Below, piece after piece: positions 20,685 through 31,276 of a DNA stretch of 64,000 nucleotides; positions within the stretch are counted from its first letter, which is position 1; every line of letters starts with the position of its first letter. The notes beneath the pieces were generated by a model. The model did not search any database. It was given only the letters and a program-made list of their open reading frames with translations, and was not told the origin of the DNA. A program made the translations under genes and the position numbers. Source of the DNA: Alphaproteobacteria bacterium (lineage in GTDB: Bacteria; Pseudomonadota; Alphaproteobacteria; Thalassobaculales; Thalassobaculaceae); the NCBI GenBank assembly GCA_013203465.1, contig JABMNR010000200.1, forward strand, positions 1 through 64,000. The letters are read 5' to 3'.

Positions 20685-21756
20685 CCGCGCCCTCTTCGGC
20701 GTCTTCGCCGAGCAGATTGAGTTGCGCCGCCAGTTCCTTTGGTGGGGTGCGATCGATGTACCGCCAACCCGCCGCCGACAGCATGCGGCCGCGCGGGGTG
20801 CGTTGCAGCAACCCCTGCTGCATCAGATAGGGCTCGATCACTTCCTCGATCACGTCCCGCTGCTCGCCCAGGGCCGCGCCCAGGGTCTCGGCGCCGACCG
20901 GGCCGCCGCCATAGTTATCGGCGATGCAGCCAAGATAGCGATGGTCCATGGCATCGAGCCCGCGACGGTCGACGTCGAGCCGGGTCAGGGCCGCGTCGGC
21001 GATCATCGCGTCCACCGTCTTGCGCCCGGCGACGGTGGCGAAATCGCGTACCCGCCGTAACAGCCGGCCGGCCACCCGGGGCGTACCGCGCGCACGGCGG
21101 GCGATCTCCTCGGCACCGTCACCCGTCAGGTCGAATCCCAGCAAGTCAGCTCCCCGTCGCACGATCCGTGTCAATTCCTCGGTGTCATAGAACTGGAGGC
21201 GCAGCGGTATCCCGAAACGTTCCCGCAGGGGCGTGGTGATCAACCCCGACCGCGTGGTCGCCGCCACCAGGGTGAACGGCGACAAATCGATGCGGATCGA
21301 CCGCGCGGCCGGACCCTCACCGATGATCAGGTCCAACTGGAAGTCCTCCATGGCGGGATAGAGCACTTCCTCTACGGCAGGATTAAGGCGATGTATCTCG
21401 TCGATGAACAGGACGTCGCGCGGTGCCAAGTTGGTCAGCAGGGCGGCCAGATCGCCGGCCTTGGTGATCACGGGGCCGGAGGTCGCGCGGAAGTTCACGC
21501 CAAGTTCGCGCGCCACGATCTGCGCCAATGTGGTTTTGCCCAGCCCCGGCGGGCCGAACAACAACACATGATCCAGCGCCTCGGCCCGGCCACGCGCCGC
21601 GTCGATGAATACCTTCAGGTTCTCACGCAGTTTTTTCTGCCCGACGAACTCATCCAGGATCTGCGGGCGCAGCGTCGTTTCCGCCAGATCCTCGCCGGCC
21701 CGCTCACCGTCGATCAACCGCTCCGCGGCGTCGTCGTCAAACCCGTCGGTCATCAC
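20677..21756 (-). CDS. ruvB: Holliday junction branch migration ATPase RuvB
   Basis: 359 residues. AAA+ motor that drives branch migration with RuvA. Walker A GPPGLGKT is at 68-75, Walker B is FIDEIHRLN, and sensor 1 is AATTRSG. The C-terminal winged helix includes [14 protein letters not shown] and [11 protein letters not shown]. The start overlaps the ruvA stop (ATGA). A few extra acidic residues at the N-terminus and a short acidic tail are unremarkable. Confidence 0.98.
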   Translation of the reverse strand: MMTDGFDDDAAERLIDGERAGEDLAETTLRPQILDEFVGQKKLRENLKVFIDAARGRAEALDHVLLFGPPGLGKTTLAQIVARELGVNFRATSGPVITKAGDLAALLTNLAPRDVLFIDEIHRLNPAVEEVLYPAMEDFQLDLIIGEGPAARSIRIDLSPFTLVAATTRSGLITTPLRERFGIPLRLQFYDTEELTRIVRRGADLLGFDLTGDGAEEIARRARGTPRVAGRLLRRVRDFATVAGRKTVDAMIADAALTRLDVDRRGLDAMDHRYLGCIADNYGGGPVGAETLGAALGEQRDVIEEVIEPYLMQQGLLQRTPRGRMLSAAGWRYIDRTPPKELAAQLNLLGEDAEEGADG

Positions 21757-22379
21757 CCGGCCAGCTCCTTAAGACCGAGGGTGATCAGCTTGTCGAGCGC
21801 CGGGTCGTCACCCAACGTCACCTGCGCCGCCGTGACCGCGCCATACGCCTCGGCCCGGCCGTAGCCGAGATTGACCAGGGCCGATATCGCGTCGGCCATC
21901 TGTTCGCCACCCGGCGTGTTTCCTTTGGCCTTGGCGCCCGCCGACATCACCGCGGCGGCCCCGAGACCAAGGGCGGCGTTGACCGTCTTGTCCCTAAGCT
22001 CGTTGACGATGCGTTGCGCCAGCTTGGGGCCAACTCCATCGGCCCGTGTGAACATGGTCTTGTCCTGGGCGGCGATGGCGGTGAACACCTCGTCCGGCGA
22101 CAGCACCGACAGGATCGACAGCGCGTGTTTCGCCCCCACGCCCTGAACGGTCTGCAGCATCTTGAACGAGGCTTTCTCGGCTCCGGTGGCGAAGCCGTAA
22201 AGATGGATGTGATCCTCGCGCACATGGGTGTCGACCTCGACCGTCACCGCCGCCCCCGGCGCGCCAAGCGCCGACAGCGTCCGCGCCGAGGCAAAGATCA
22301 GGTAGCCGACGCCGCCGACATCGATCACCGCCGTGCCATCATCGAGCTGATCGAGGATACCCTTGAGCTTGGCGATCAC
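21753..22379 (-). CDS. ruvA: Holliday junction DNA-binding subunit RuvA
   Basis: 208 residues. An OB fold ([11 protein letters not shown], residues 1-64), then helix-hairpin-helix motifs ([13 protein letters not shown] and [13 protein letters not shown]) and a C-terminal three-helix domain that contacts RuvB ([16 protein letters not shown]). It binds the junction as a tetramer. The start overlaps the ruvC stop by four bases. There is a short Gly and Ala-rich linker between the domains. Confidence 0.97.
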   Translation of the reverse strand: MIAKLKGILDQLDDGTAVIDVGGVGYLIFASARTLSALGAPGAAVTVEVDTHVREDHIHLYGFATGAEKASFKMLQTVQGVGAKHALSILSVLSPDEVFTAIAAQDKTMFTRADGVGPKLAQRIVNELRDKTVNAALGLGAAAVMSAGAKAKGNTPGGEQMADAISALVNLGYGRAEAYGAVTAAQVTLGDDPALDKLITLGLKELAG

Positions 22380-22972
22380 GACACGGTGTCCTTCGCTTCC
22401 TTGGCCAGCGCCGCCGCCACCGCCCGTTGCAACCCCGGCGCCATACTGGTCATCGCGCCCGACCGCCGGGAATCCCGGCCCGCATCCGCGCCATAGGCAT
22501 CGCGCGCCTGCACGTAGTGGGCATGGCAGATCGCCACGGCAAGCGCGTCGGCCGCGTCCGGGCTGGCGATTACCGCCCCCGGCAGCAGCATGGCGATCAT
22601 GGCCTGAACCTGTTCCTTGGCGGCGTTGCCGGTGCCGACCACCGCCTTCTTGACCCGCTTCGGCGAATACTCGGCGACCGGCAGCCCGGCTTTGGCGGGA
22701 GCCAGCAGCACCACGCCACGGGCGTGACCGAGCTTGAGGGTCGATTCCGGATTGCGATTGACGAACGTCTCCTCGACCGCCGCCTCATCCGGCCCGAACC
22801 GCTCGATCAGCTCCAGCACCGCATCGTAGAGCTGGGTCAACCGCACGGCGATCGCGGCGTTGGGGTCGGAGCGGACGACGCCATCGGCCACATGGCGCAC
22901 GGACACGCCATCGGTCTCGATCACGCCCCATCCGGTGTTCCGCAGGCCGGGGTCGAGCCCGATCAGCCGCAT
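22376..22972 (-). CDS. ruvC: Crossover junction endodeoxyribonuclease RuvC
   Basis: 198 residues. RNase H-like resolvase. The first catalytic Asp is D7 in IGLDPGLRNTGWG, the Glu is in EAAVEETFVNRNP, and the C-terminal acidic pair lies in SPDAADALAVAICHAH. A C-terminal tail of about 30 residues extends past the E. coli end. It is first of ruvCAB, preceded by GGAGCGATC at the start and 22 bases after yebC. Confidence 0.97.
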   Translation of the reverse strand: MRLIGLDPGLRNTGWGVIETDGVSVRHVADGVVRSDPNAAIAVRLTQLYDAVLELIERFGPDEAAVEETFVNRNPESTLKLGHARGVVLLAPAKAGLPVAEYSPKRVKKAVVGTGNAAKEQVQAMIAMLLPGAVIASPDAADALAVAICHAHYVQARDAYGADAGRDSRRSGAMTSMAPGLQRAVAAALAKEAKDTVS

Positions 22973-22994
22973 GATCGCTCCTCCCGCGTCCAGC

Positions 22995-23744
22995 CTAGGC
23001 GGACAGTTTGCTCATGATCTCGTCGGAGATGTCGAAATTGGCCGAGACCTGCTGGACGTCGTCGTTGTCGTCCAAGGTGTCGAATAACTTCAACAGAGTC
23101 GCCGCCTGGTTCTCATCCACGGCCACGGTATTGCCCGGTTTCCAGGTCAATCCCGCCGATTGCGGCTCGCCCAGCCGCGCCTCCAACGCCTCGCGAACGG
23201 TGTTGAAATCCTCGACCGCACAGGTGATCTCGTGCTCGGATTCGCTGGACTCGGCGTTCTCGGCGCCGGCCTCGATCGCCGCCTCCAGCACATCGTCGGC
23301 GCTGCCGGCCTCGGCCGGATAAACGATCTGGCCGACCCGATTGAACATGAACGACACCGAGTTGGTCTCGCCCAGATTGCCACCGAACTTGGAGAACGCC
23401 GACCGCACCTCGGAGGCGGTACGGTTACGGTTGTCGGTCAACGCGTCGACGATCATCGCCACGCCACCGGGACCATAACCCTCGTACCGCACTTCCTCGT
23501 AGTTGGTGTCGTCACCGCCGCCCGCACCCTTCTTGATCGCCCGCTCGATGTTGTCCTTGGGCATGTTTTCCTTGCGCGCGGCCACGATCGCGGTCCGCAG
23601 CGCCGGGTTCGAATCCGGATCCTCGCCGCCGAGCTTGGCCGCGATCTGAATCTCGCGGGTCAGGCGGGTAAAGATCTTGGCGCGCTTCTTATCCTGCGCG
23701 CCCTTGCGGTACATGATGTTCTTGAACTGGGAATGACCCGCCAT
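22995..23744 (-). CDS. yebC: YebC/PmpR-family translation or transcription factor
   Basis: 249 residues from the ATG at 23744, nine bases after GGAG. The N-terminus [17 protein letters not shown] and the segment [16 protein letters not shown] are family signatures; three domains are expected. Members were described as transcriptional regulators (PmpR) and more recently as ribosome-associated factors helping translation of difficult stretches such as polyprolines, a role that would complement EF-P (31.3 kb). yebC upstream of ruvC is a conserved order. Confidence 0.95.
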   Translation of the reverse strand: MAGHSQFKNIMYRKGAQDKKRAKIFTRLTREIQIAAKLGGEDPDSNPALRTAIVAARKENMPKDNIERAIKKGAGGGDDTNYEEVRYEGYGPGGVAMIVDALTDNRNRTASEVRSAFSKFGGNLGETNSVSFMFNRVGQIVYPAEAGSADDVLEAAIEAGAENAESSESEHEITCAVEDFNTVREALEARLGEPQSAGLTWKPGNTVAVDENQAATLLKLFDTLDDNDDVQQVSANFDISDEIMSKLSA

Positions 23745-23911
23745 ATCCAAACGCTCCTAATCGCGACCGGTCGTGCCGCGAGTCCTGTCTCTATACCAGA
23801 TGTAGGGGTCGGGTGCATCAACCCGCATCGCGAAAATGCGACCCGGCGCGGTGCCGCGCGGCGCGCTTTCTAGCATGCGGTACCACCGCGCGTCTTGGGT
23901 GATTCCACGCT

Positions 23912-24724
23912 TCAGGTCGGCATCGTTTCGCTCAGCACACCGCCGACCCGCAGCGGCTCGATGCGGATCGCCAAACCGGTCTTGTCGTCCGTCTCGACCA
24001 GCACGCCGCAGACCGTCGCCTCGCCGTCGGCGGCTTCCAGACGCGGGGTCGGCAGCTTGCGGGTAAAGCGGTCGATCGGATGTTCCTTCTTCATGCCGAT
24101 CACGCTGTCATAGTCGCCGCACATGCCGGCATCGGTCTGATAGGCGGTGCCGTTGGCCAGCACCATGGTGTCGGCGGTCGGCACATGGGTGTGGGTGCCA
24201 ACCACCAGCGACACCCGGCCGTCAAAGGCGTGACCGAACGCCATTTTCTCGCTGGTTGCCTCGCCATGCAGGTCGACGATCACGGCATCCACGTCGTGGC
24301 CAAGCGCCAGCCCGTCGATCGCCTGCTCGACGGCGGCGAACGGATCGTCCAGCGCGTCCATAAACAGCCGGCACATGACGTTGATCACCATGACCCGGCG
24401 GCCGTCGTGGCTTTCGAACACCCCCGCTCCACGGCCGGGCGTACCGACGGGAAAGTTGATCGGCCGGATCAGGCTCACATCGTCGTCGATGTAGCCGAGG
24501 ATTTCGCGCTGATCCCAGACGTGGTTGCCGGTGGTGATCACGTCGACACCGACATCGTACAATTCCTCGCAGATCTTGGCGGTGATGCCGAAACCGCCGG
24601 CCGCGTTCTCGCCATTGGCGACAACGAAATCCGCGCGCAGATCACGAATGAGATCCGGCAACCGCTCGACCACGGCCTGCCGGCCGGAGCGGCCAACGAT
24701 GTCGCCCAGGAACAGCAGCCGCAT
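23912..24724 (-). CDS. YmdB-family metallophosphoesterase (2',3'-cyclic nucleotide phosphodiesterase candidate)
   Basis: 270 residues from the ATG at 24724, just after the cyclo-ligase gene. Dinuclear metal motifs are complete: LFLGDIVG (Asp8), VANGENAAGG, ITTGNHVWDQ, VDLHGEATSEK and VGTHTHVPTAD. Homologous B. subtilis YmdB hydrolyses cyclic mononucleotides and affects biofilm formation; the role in Proteobacteria is unclear. The four-base gap behind the 5-FTHF cyclo-ligase gene makes cotranscription likely. 161 non-coding bases separate it from yebC, with no clear promoter or terminator seen. Confidence 0.9.
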   Translation of the reverse strand: MRLLFLGDIVGRSGRQAVVERLPDLIRDLRADFVVANGENAAGGFGITAKICEELYDVGVDVITTGNHVWDQREILGYIDDDVSLIRPINFPVGTPGRGAGVFESHDGRRVMVINVMCRLFMDALDDPFAAVEQAIDGLALGHDVDAVIVDLHGEATSEKMAFGHAFDGRVSLVVGTHTHVPTADTMVLANGTAYQTDAGMCGDYDSVIGMKKEHPIDRFTRKLPTPRLEAADGEATVCGVLVETDDKTGLAIRIEPLRVGGVLSETMPT

Positions 24725-24728
24725 GTGT

Positions 24729-25343
24729 TTAGCTCCCCAAATCCAGAAATTCGTTCTCGGTGACGATACCGTCCAGCGGCATGTCGTGGGGACCAGCGGG
24801 AACGTTCTCGACTTCCTGATCGGCGAACGCGATGCCGATCGCCTGCACCGCGTAGCGACCGCGCAGAGCCGACAGGGTTCGGTCGTAGTACCCGCCGCCA
24901 TAACCCAGCCGCCGGCCGGCGCGATCGAAGGCCAGCATCGGCACCAGCAGCAAGGTCGGTTCCACCACGTCCGCGTCCTCGGCGGGTTCGGATGTTCCGA
25001 AGGGGCCCGGCACCAGATCCTCTTCGGTCTCCCAGGCGCGAAACAGCAACGGCGCATTCTCGCCCTGGACCACCGGCAAGGCGATACGGCAACCGCGCGA
25101 CCACAGCATGGCGAGTGTGGGGCGCACATCCACCTCATCACGCATCGGCCAATAGCCCGAGACCACGGTGCCGCTCGACGGCGCCAACGTATCGGCGACA
25201 CGCGCGGCGATCCGCGTCGCCGCTTCGACGTTGGTCTTGGCGACGGTGGCCCGGCGCGCCGTCATCACGCGCCGCAGGTCGGCCTTGATGGATTGCAGCG
25301 CCTCGAAGTCGATCGGGGCGTCGGGATCGGTCAGATCAGTCAT
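24729..25343 (-). CDS. 5-formyltetrahydrofolate cyclo-ligase
   Basis: 204 residues from the ATG at 25343; the longer upstream frame would run into the 6S RNA region. Converts 5-formyl-THF to 5,10-methenyl-THF with ATP. The motifs are RRVMTARRA near the N-terminus, the substrate loop WPMRDEVDVRP and the ATP-binding stretch AFDRAGRRLGYGGGYYDRTL. Genes of this family often follow zapA and the 6S RNA gene in Proteobacteria, as here. Confidence 0.95.
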   Translation of the reverse strand: MTDLTDPDAPIDFEALQSIKADLRRVMTARRATVAKTNVEAATRIAARVADTLAPSSGTVVSGYWPMRDEVDVRPTLAMLWSRGCRIALPVVQGENAPLLFRAWETEEDLVPGPFGTSEPAEDADVVEPTLLLVPMLAFDRAGRRLGYGGGYYDRTLSALRGRYAVQAIGIAFADQEVENVPAGPHDMPLDGIVTENEFLDLGS

Positions 25344-25452
25344 GGAAATCCGATAGGTCGGTGATGCCGCGCCGCGGAACCATATTCCGGCGACACCATG
25401 CAAATCGCGGCCGCCGCGCCCCATGGTACGGGCGATGACGGACGCGAACGAA

Positions 25453-25620
25453 TGCGACGGAGCCGCCTCGGCCGTCGGCGTATGCATACCCTCTGCGGCC
25501 TGCCAAGCAGGTGGGCGCCGCGAATAACGAGGCCAAGACCTCGTCAGAGACAGCTCCCTCAGAGGATGGATATCGCCCCAGGGGTAAGTGCTGCCTAACG
25601 CACCGTGCAGCCCCGTCGCA
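25453..25620 (-). ncRNA. ssrS: 6S RNA (global regulator of RNA polymerase)
   Basis: The 285-base gap between zapA and the 5-FTHF cyclo-ligase gene is the classic 6S position. The DNA folds as one long, nearly symmetric rod of about 168 bases. TGCGACGG and CCGTCGCA (25613-25620 with 25453-25460) close it perfectly. CCTCTG/CAGAGG (25490-25495 with 25560-25565) pairs inside, and ACGAGG/CCTCGT (25527-25544) forms the apical hairpin with a six-base loop. The apical loop sits at the exact centre of the closing stems, leaving the large central bulge that mimics an open promoter. Exact ends are inferred from the stem. A promoter was not identified; it may be read from the zapA transcript. Confidence 0.8.
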
Positions 25621-25628
25621 CCCCCAAT

Positions 25629-25967
25629 CTAGGGGCCATCGAGCCTTCCGGCAATACGTTCGATCCGCTCGGCCAACCCTTCGATGGCGATTGTCAGGTC
25701 CTCGACCTCGTTCGGGCTGAACTCCTCGTCGACCTCGTCGACCTCCTCGACCTCGTTCGCGGCGTCACGCAGATCGATCAGCTCATCGGCGATCAGCAGG
25801 CTCGCCATCACCAAAAGCCGCGTGTCGCCGACCTGACCAACCTGATCGACCAGATCCTTCACATGGGCATCGACCATGGCCGCCAACTCGGTGAGCCGCT
25901 TCTCCTGACCATCCTCGCAGGCAATCCGGTAAGTCTTACCGTTCACCGTGATATCGACTTGCGCCAT
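25629..25967 (-). CDS. zapA: Cell division protein ZapA
   Basis: 112 residues. The N-terminal domain starts VDITVNGKTYRIACEDGQE, with LTELAAMVDAHV next, and the C-terminal helix forms a coiled coil. Acidic residues are concentrated around 73-90 (EVEEVDEVDEE). ZapA cross-links FtsZ filaments at the division ring. The small coiled-coil gene lies three bases upstream and the 6S RNA just downstream. Confidence 0.92.
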   Translation of the reverse strand: MAQVDITVNGKTYRIACEDGQEKRLTELAAMVDAHVKDLVDQVGQVGDTRLLVMASLLIADELIDLRDAANEVEEVDEVDEEFSPNEVEDLTIAIEGLAERIERIAGRLDGP

Positions 25968-25970
25968 CGC

Positions 25971-26195
25971 TCAGCTCTCCAACACCATCGACAACCGGCC
26001 GATGGTGCGATCGAGCCGCGCGTCGACCTGCTCAGCCACCGCCGCCAACTTGGCGTGATCGCGTTTAACCGCCGCCAGCTCGCGACGCAGGAGCGCCGGA
26101 TCACCGCCTTCGGACGAGTCGAGGCCGTCCATGGCCGCTTCTAGGCGTGTGACCGCCTTGACCAACTTTTCGCGCGCGGCGGCAAGTCGCGACAT
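25971..26195 (-). CDS. Small coiled-coil protein (DUF4164-like) upstream of zapA
   Basis: 74 residues, almost entirely one predicted helix with heptad spacing (LAAAREKLVKAVTRLEAAM, then LRRELAAVKRDHAKLAAVAEQ). The ATG at 26195 follows AGGGGA by six bases; the ATG at 26201 is directly against that site and is not used. Such small coiled coils precede zapA in many alphaproteobacteria. By position and shape it could act with ZapA at the FtsZ ring, but no function is established from sequence. Confidence 0.75.
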   Translation of the reverse strand: MSRLAAAREKLVKAVTRLEAAMDGLDSSEGGDPALLRRELAAVKRDHAKLAAVAEQVDARLDRTIGRLSMVLES

Positions 26196-26443
26196 GCCCA
26201 TCCCCTTTCAACCCATTACCGTCATCCGGCCGGCGCCCCAGAATTTCAACGGCTAAGCCAGCGTCGTTCAAGTACCGTATGATACGGCTCACGGGCACTT
26301 GCCGTCAACGCGTCCGCGCCACAACCACGCCGAACGCTCCGTAGTGGCGCGGGTGGCTTGACGTGGGCGGACCGTCTCGGCATGTTCCGCGCGACCGAGG
26401 TACCGGCCCGCTCGGTCGGCCCCTCACATCGCGCGACACCACC

Positions 26444-28465
26444 ATGACATCCACGACCGCGCCACAGGGCGCCGCTCTCTCCGAAGCCGAGCACAAGGGA
26501 TTGGCGGACGCGGTGCGTGTCCTCGCCATGGATGCGGTGGAGCAGGCCAAATCCGGCCACCCCGGCATGCCGATGGGCATGGCCGACGCGGCGGTGGTGT
26601 TGTTTTCCCGCTTTCTGCGCTTCGACGCGAGCAATCCCACCTGGCCCGACCGCGACCGCTTCGTGCTGTCGGCCGGTCACGGCTCGATGCTGCTCTACGC
26701 GCTGCTGCATCTGACCGGCTATCCCGGCATGCCGATGGAAGAGCTGAGGCGGTTTCGCCAGATCGGCTCGAAAACCGCCGGTCACCCGGAACGGGGTCTG
26801 GCGCCCGGCATCGAGACCACCACCGGTCCCCTGGGACAGGGGCTCGCCAACGCCGTCGGCATGGCGATCGCCGAACGCCACCTGAACGCCCGTTTCGGCG
26901 ATGATCTGATCGACCACCGGACCTGGGTGATCGCCGGCGATGGCTGCCTGATGGAGGGTATCAGCCACGAGGCCGCGTCGCTCGCCGGGCATCTCGGTCT
27001 CGGTCGCATGAACGTGCTGTGGGACGACAACAGCATCTCGATCGATGGCGCCACCGATCTGTCGATCTCCGACGATGTCGCCGCCCGGTTCCGAGCCTAT
27101 GGCTGGCATGTGGCGGCGGCTGGTGGCCACGATCCGGCCGCCCTGGCCACGGCGATGGCGGCGGCGATAGCCGACCCACGCCCGTCCCTGATCGCCTGCA
27201 AGACGATCATCGGCTATGGCGCGCCCACCAAGGGCGGCACCGCCGGCTCCCACGGCGCGCCGCTGGGCGCCGACGAGATCGCCGCCGCCCGCAAGGCCCT
27301 GGGCTGGGCCCTGCCGCCGTTCGTGTTACCCGAGGTGGTGGTCGAAACCGGCAAGGCGCTTGGCCGTCGCGGCGCCGATGCCCGCGCCGCGTGGGCCGGC
27401 CGCTATAACGCGTCGGCCGCGCGGGCGGAGTTCGACCGGGTGATGGCCGGGGAGTTGCCGGCGTCGCTGGCCGGAGCGATCGGTGCGCTGAAGAGCCAGC
27501 TTGTGGCGGATCAGCCGACGCTCGCGACCCGCGTGTCCTCGCAACGGGCGATCGAGGTGATCGCCCCGCTGATGCCGGAATTGATCGGCGGATCGGCCGA
27601 CCTCACCGGGTCCAACAACACCAAGGTCAAGACCCAGAGCGTGTTTACCCGCGACGATCGCGCCGGCACCTATATTCATTACGGTGTGCGTGAGCATGCC
27701 ATGGCCGCCGCGATGAACGGCATGGCGCTGCATGGCGGGGCGGTGCCCTATGGCGGGACCTTCCTGGTGTTCACCGACTATTGTCGGCCGTCGATCCGTC
27801 TCGCCGCGCTGATGGGCCTCCGGGCGGTGTTCGTGATGACCCATGATAGTATCGGACTGGGCGAGGACGGCCCGACCCACCAGCCGGTCGAGCACTTGGC
27901 GGCGCTACGCGCGATCCCCAATGTTCACATCTGGCGCCCGGCCGACGCGGTCGAAACGGCGGAAGCGTGGCAGCTGGCGCTGGAACGGACGGACGGACCG
28001 TCGATCCTGGCGCTGACCCGCCAAGGCCTGCCGGCGGTTCGGACCGAGGCCTCGGCGGGCAATCGCTCGGCGCGCGGCGGTTACGTTCTCGCCGCGGCGT
28101 CTGGTGCGCATACGGTGACGCTGATCGCCACCGGCTCCGAGATCGAGATCGCGCTGGCCGCCAAGGGATTGCTCGACGCCGACGGGATCGGGACGACCGT
28201 GGTATCGATGCCGTGCATGGAACGCTTCGCCGCCCAGGACGCCGCCTATCGCGCCGAGGTGCTGGGCGTCGGCACGGTGCGGGTCGCGGTCGAGGCCGGC
28301 GTGCGGATGCCTTGGGAATGGCTGATCGGCCCCCAAGGGGCGTTTGTCGGCATGACCGGGTTCGGCGCGTCGGCTCCTTATGAGGAGTTGTACGCGCATT
28401 TTGGTATCACCGCCGACGCGGTCGCCCAGGCGGCCCGCGACCGGCTGGCCGCTCGGAACGCCTGA
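26444..28465 (+). CDS. tkt: Transketolase
   Basis: 673 residues from the ATG at 26444. TPP-dependent transfer of two-carbon units in the pentose phosphate pathway. Key motifs are SGHPGMPMG (His39), [11 protein letters not shown] with NSISIDG for TPP and metal, [20 protein letters not shown] (the Glu that activates TPP), [15 protein letters not shown] and [14 protein letters not shown]. It is the first gene of a rightward carbohydrate run with gap and aldolase. 242 bases separate it from the leftward zapA group, and the divergent promoters must lie there. Confidence 0.97.
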   Translation: MTSTTAPQGAALSEAEHKGLADAVRVLAMDAVEQAKSGHPGMPMGMADAAVVLFSRFLRFDASNPTWPDRDRFVLSAGHGSMLLYALLHLTGYPGMPMEELRRFRQIGSKTAGHPERGLAPGIETTTGPLGQGLANAVGMAIAERHLNARFGDDLIDHRTWVIAGDGCLMEGISHEAASLAGHLGLGRMNVLWDDNSISIDGATDLSISDDVAARFRAYGWHVAAAGGHDPAALATAMAAAIADPRPSLIACKTIIGYGAPTKGGTAGSHGAPLGADEIAAARKALGWALPPFVLPEVVVETGKALGRRGADARAAWAGRYNASAARAEFDRVMAGELPASLAGAIGALKSQLVADQPTLATRVSSQRAIEVIAPLMPELIGGSADLTGSNNTKVKTQSVFTRDDRAGTYIHYGVREHAMAAAMNGMALHGGAVPYGGTFLVFTDYCRPSIRLAALMGLRAVFVMTHDSIGLGEDGPTHQPVEHLAALRAIPNVHIWRPADAVETAEAWQLALERTDGPSILALTRQGLPAVRTEASAGNRSARGGYVLAAASGAHTVTLIATGSEIEIALAAKGLLDADGIGTTVVSMPCMERFAAQDAAYRAEVLGVGTVRVAVEAGVRMPWEWLIGPQGAFVGMTGFGASAPYEELYAHFGITADAVAQAARDRLAARNA

Positions 28466-28552
28466 TCCGGCGGACGCGGGCCAGCATCCATACGCGCCCC
28501 GGGGAATCGCCCCGCCGGCGCCGGACGACGATTTGAGCTGAGGAGGACAACA

Positions 28553-29563
28553 ATGGCCACGAAGGTTGCGATCAACGGGTTTGGACGCATCGGCCGTCTG
28601 GTGCTGCGCGCGCTGTGGGAGAGTAAGCGCGACGACATCGACGTGGTGCTGATCAACGATCTGGGGCCGGTCGACAGCAACGCCCATCTGTTCCGCTACG
28701 ACACCGTGCACGGCCGGTTCCCCGGCACGGTGACGACCGGCGAGAATTGGATGGACATCGGTCTCGGCAAGATCACCGTCACCGCCGAGCGCGATCCCGC
28801 CGCGCTGCCCCATGGTAAGTTGGGCGTCGACATCGTGCTGGACTGCACCGGCATCTTCACCAAGCGCGAACAGGCCGCCAAGCACATCGAGGCGGGTGCG
28901 AAGAAAGTGATCATCTCGGCCCCCGCCACCGGCGCCGACCTGACGGTGGTCTATGGCGTCAACCACGACAAGCTGAGCGCCGAGCATCAGGTGATCTCGA
29001 ACGCGTCGTGCACCACCAACTGCCTGGCGCCGGTTGCCTATGTCCTGAACGAAGCGGTCGGCATCGAGCGCGGCTACATGACCACGATCCACGCCTACAC
29101 CAGCGATCAGCCGACCCAGGACACCCTGCACAAGGACCTGCACCGCGCCCGCGCGGCGGCGTCCTCGATGATCCCGACCTCGACCGGTGCCGCCAAGGCG
29201 GTCGGTCTGGTGCTGCCGGAGCTGGCCGGCAAGCTCGACGGCACCGCCATCCGGGTGCCGACCGCCAATGTCAGCCTGATCGATTTCAAATTCGTGCCGA
29301 AGAAGGATACCTCGGTCGAGGAGATCAACGCCGCCGTGGTCAAGGCCGCCAACGGCAACCGGCTCAAGGGCATCCTCGGCACCAACGACGCCCCGCTGGT
29401 CTCGATCGACTTCAACCACGACAGCCACAGCTCGACCTTCGACCTGAACCAGACCCAGGTGATCGACGGCAAGCTGGTGCGGGTGCTGTCCTGGTACGAC
29501 AACGAATGGGGCTTCTCGAACCGCATGCTGGACACCGCCGCGGCGCTGGCCAAGACCATCTGA
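28553..29563 (+). CDS. gap: Glyceraldehyde-3-phosphate dehydrogenase
   Basis: 336 residues. The dinucleotide motif GFGRIGR is at 9-15. An Asp (Asp36, LINDLG) at the end of the second strand favours NAD over NADP. The catalytic Cys153 is in [12 protein letters not shown], and [12 protein letters not shown] and STGAAKAVG are present. A strong AGGAGG site precedes the start. It is 87 bases after tkt and 40 before the aldolase, consistent with a glycolysis/Calvin-type operon. Confidence 0.98.
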   Translation: MATKVAINGFGRIGRLVLRALWESKRDDIDVVLINDLGPVDSNAHLFRYDTVHGRFPGTVTTGENWMDIGLGKITVTAERDPAALPHGKLGVDIVLDCTGIFTKREQAAKHIEAGAKKVIISAPATGADLTVVYGVNHDKLSAEHQVISNASCTTNCLAPVAYVLNEAVGIERGYMTTIHAYTSDQPTQDTLHKDLHRARAAASSMIPTSTGAAKAVGLVLPELAGKLDGTAIRVPTANVSLIDFKFVPKKDTSVEEINAAVVKAANGNRLKGILGTNDAPLVSIDFNHDSHSSTFDLNQTQVIDGKLVRVLSWYDNEWGFSNRMLDTAAALAKTI

Positions 29564-29603
29564 TCGGGTCAGTGAGCGAACCTGGGCAAGGGAGACGACG
29601 ACG

Positions 29604-30530
29604 ATGAAGATCACCCAGAAGGTGAAAAAAATCCTGGATGGTTACGAGAGCGACAACCCGGGAACCAAGGGCAAGCTCGCGGGCATCCTGATGAACGGCA
29701 AGCTGGGCGGCACCGGCAAGCTGGTGATCCTGCCGGTCGACCAGGGCTTCGAGCATGGTCCGGCCCGCAGCTTCGCGCCGAACCCGGCCGCCTACGACCC
29801 GCATTATCACTACAAACTGGCGATCGACGCCGGGTTGTCGGCCTACGCCGCGCCGCTTGGCATGCTGGAAGCCGGCGCCGATAGCTTCGCGGGCGCCATT
29901 CCGACCATCCTGAAGGTCAATTCCTCGAACAGTCTGGCTCGCGACAAGGACGCGCCGTCGCAGGCGATCACCGGCTCGGTCGGCGATGCGTTGCGCCTCG
30001 GCTGCTCGGCGATCGGCTTCACGATCTATCCGGGCTCCGACGCGGCGTTCGACATGATGGGCGAGATCCGCGAGCTGGCCGAGGAGGCCAAGGCCGTCGG
30101 CCTGGCCGTGGTGATGTGGTCCTACCCGCGCGGCGGCGATCTGTCCAAGGAAGGCGAGACGGCGGTCGACATCGCCGCCTATGCCGCCCACATGGCGGCG
30201 CTGATGGGAGCGCACATCATCAAGGTGAAGCCGCCGAAGCCGAACCTCGAGCTGGCGGCGGCCAAGAAAGTCTACGAGGACCGCAAGATCCCGATCGCCA
30301 CCCTGGCCGAGCGGGTGTCCCATGTCATGCAGGCGGCGTTCGACGGCCGGCGGATCGTGGTGTTTTCCGGCGGCGAGGCCAAGGATTTGGACGGCATCCT
30401 GGGTGAAATTCGCGGGCTGTATCAGGGCGGCGCCAACGGCTCGATCATCGGCCGCAACACCTTCCAGCGGCCGCGCGCCGAGGCCCTGGCGATGCTCGAC
30501 CGGATCATCGACATCTACAAGGGCAAGTGA
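29604..30530 (+). CDS. fbaB: Fructose-bisphosphate aldolase, class I (DhnA/FbaB type)
   Basis: 308 residues. Metal-independent aldolase of the archaeal-type class I family: [19 protein letters not shown] near residue 40, [21 protein letters not shown] in the middle, MWSYPRG, and [10 protein letters not shown], where Lys207 is the likely Schiff-base residue. FSGGEAKD and IIGRNTFQR bind phosphate near the C-terminus. It differs from the class II zinc aldolase common in this class. It lies between gap and thiE in one transcript. Confidence 0.93.
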   Translation: MKITQKVKKILDGYESDNPGTKGKLAGILMNGKLGGTGKLVILPVDQGFEHGPARSFAPNPAAYDPHYHYKLAIDAGLSAYAAPLGMLEAGADSFAGAIPTILKVNSSNSLARDKDAPSQAITGSVGDALRLGCSAIGFTIYPGSDAAFDMMGEIRELAEEAKAVGLAVVMWSYPRGGDLSKEGETAVDIAAYAAHMAALMGAHIIKVKPPKPNLELAAAKKVYEDRKIPIATLAERVSHVMQAAFDGRRIVVFSGGEAKDLDGILGEIRGLYQGGANGSIIGRNTFQRPRAEALAMLDRIIDIYKGK

Positions 30531-30540
30531 CGGAGCGCGC

Positions 30541-31164
30541 GTGTCCGGCACCGAACTTTATCTGATCACGCCGCCGCGTCTCGACGATGTGGCGGCGTTT
30601 TCGACCCGGCTGGCCGAGGCGTTGGACGCCGGGCCGGTCGCGTGCCTGCAGCTGCGCCTGAAAGACGTCGACGACGACGCCATCAAGCGCGCGGCCGAGG
30701 CCCTGATCCCGATCGCCCACCAGTACGGCGTGCCGGTGCTGATGAACGACCGCCCGGATCTGGCGGTCGCCACTGGCTGCGACGGCGTCCATGTCGGCCA
30801 GGACGACGCGCCCTACGCCGAGGCCCGCCGGATCATGGGGCCGGACGCGATGATCGGCGTGACCTGCAAGGCCAGCCGTCACCGCGCCATTGACGCGGCC
30901 GAGGCCGGAGCCGATTACGTCGCCTTCGGCGCATTTTTTCCCAGCGGCAGCAAGGACAACACCACCACGGCGCCGATCGACATCGTCGCGTGGTGGTCCG
31001 AGGTGATGACCGTGCCCTGCGTCGCCATCGGCGGCATCACGCCGGACAACTGCCGGCCGCTGGTCGAGGCCGGAGCCGATTTCCTGGCGGTGATCGGCGC
31101 CGTGTGGAGCCATCCGGACGGTCCCGGCGCCGGGGTGAAGGCGTTCGAGGCGGTGATCGGGTAA
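30541..31164 (+). CDS. thiE: Thiamine-phosphate synthase
   Basis: 207 residues from a GTG at 30541, with GGAG six bases upstream and ten bases after the aldolase stop. Joins HMP-PP and thiazole phosphate. The fold is a TIM barrel with [48 protein letters not shown] and [11 protein letters not shown]. Canonical ThiE has a Gly-Ser context at some of these loops, and the match is good rather than perfect, so a TenI-like role is the alternative. No TPP riboswitch is visible upstream. Transketolase, which needs thiamine, is in the same run. Confidence 0.85.
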   Translation: MSGTELYLITPPRLDDVAAFSTRLAEALDAGPVACLQLRLKDVDDDAIKRAAEALIPIAHQYGVPVLMNDRPDLAVATGCDGVHVGQDDAPYAEARRIMGPDAMIGVTCKASRHRAIDAAEAGADYVAFGAFFPSGSKDNTTTAPIDIVAWWSEVMTVPCVAIGGITPDNCRPLVEAGADFLAVIGAVWSHPDGPGAGVKAFEAVIG

Positions 31165-31276
31165 CGAACACCCTCCTCCGGTAGACTCGCCCCGGCCCGC
31201 CTGATACAAGCCGCGCGGCCTCGGCGCGTGCCGACGCCAGATCATTTTGCCTATCTCCCAAGCGACGGACGACGTC

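Noticed and set aside
23610-23640. tRNA-like GGTTCGAATCC segment
   Set aside because: It is inside yebC coding sequence and no acceptor, D or anticodon stems surround it.
26275-26287. Short palindrome CCGTAT-G-ATACGG in the zapA/tkt divergent gap
   Set aside because: Six-base arms alone are weak evidence and no regulator is nearby, so it is not called an operator.
27905-29614. A 569-codon leftward frame antisense to transketolase and GAPDH
   Set aside because: It shadows two highly conserved enzymes; no domain or plausible start.
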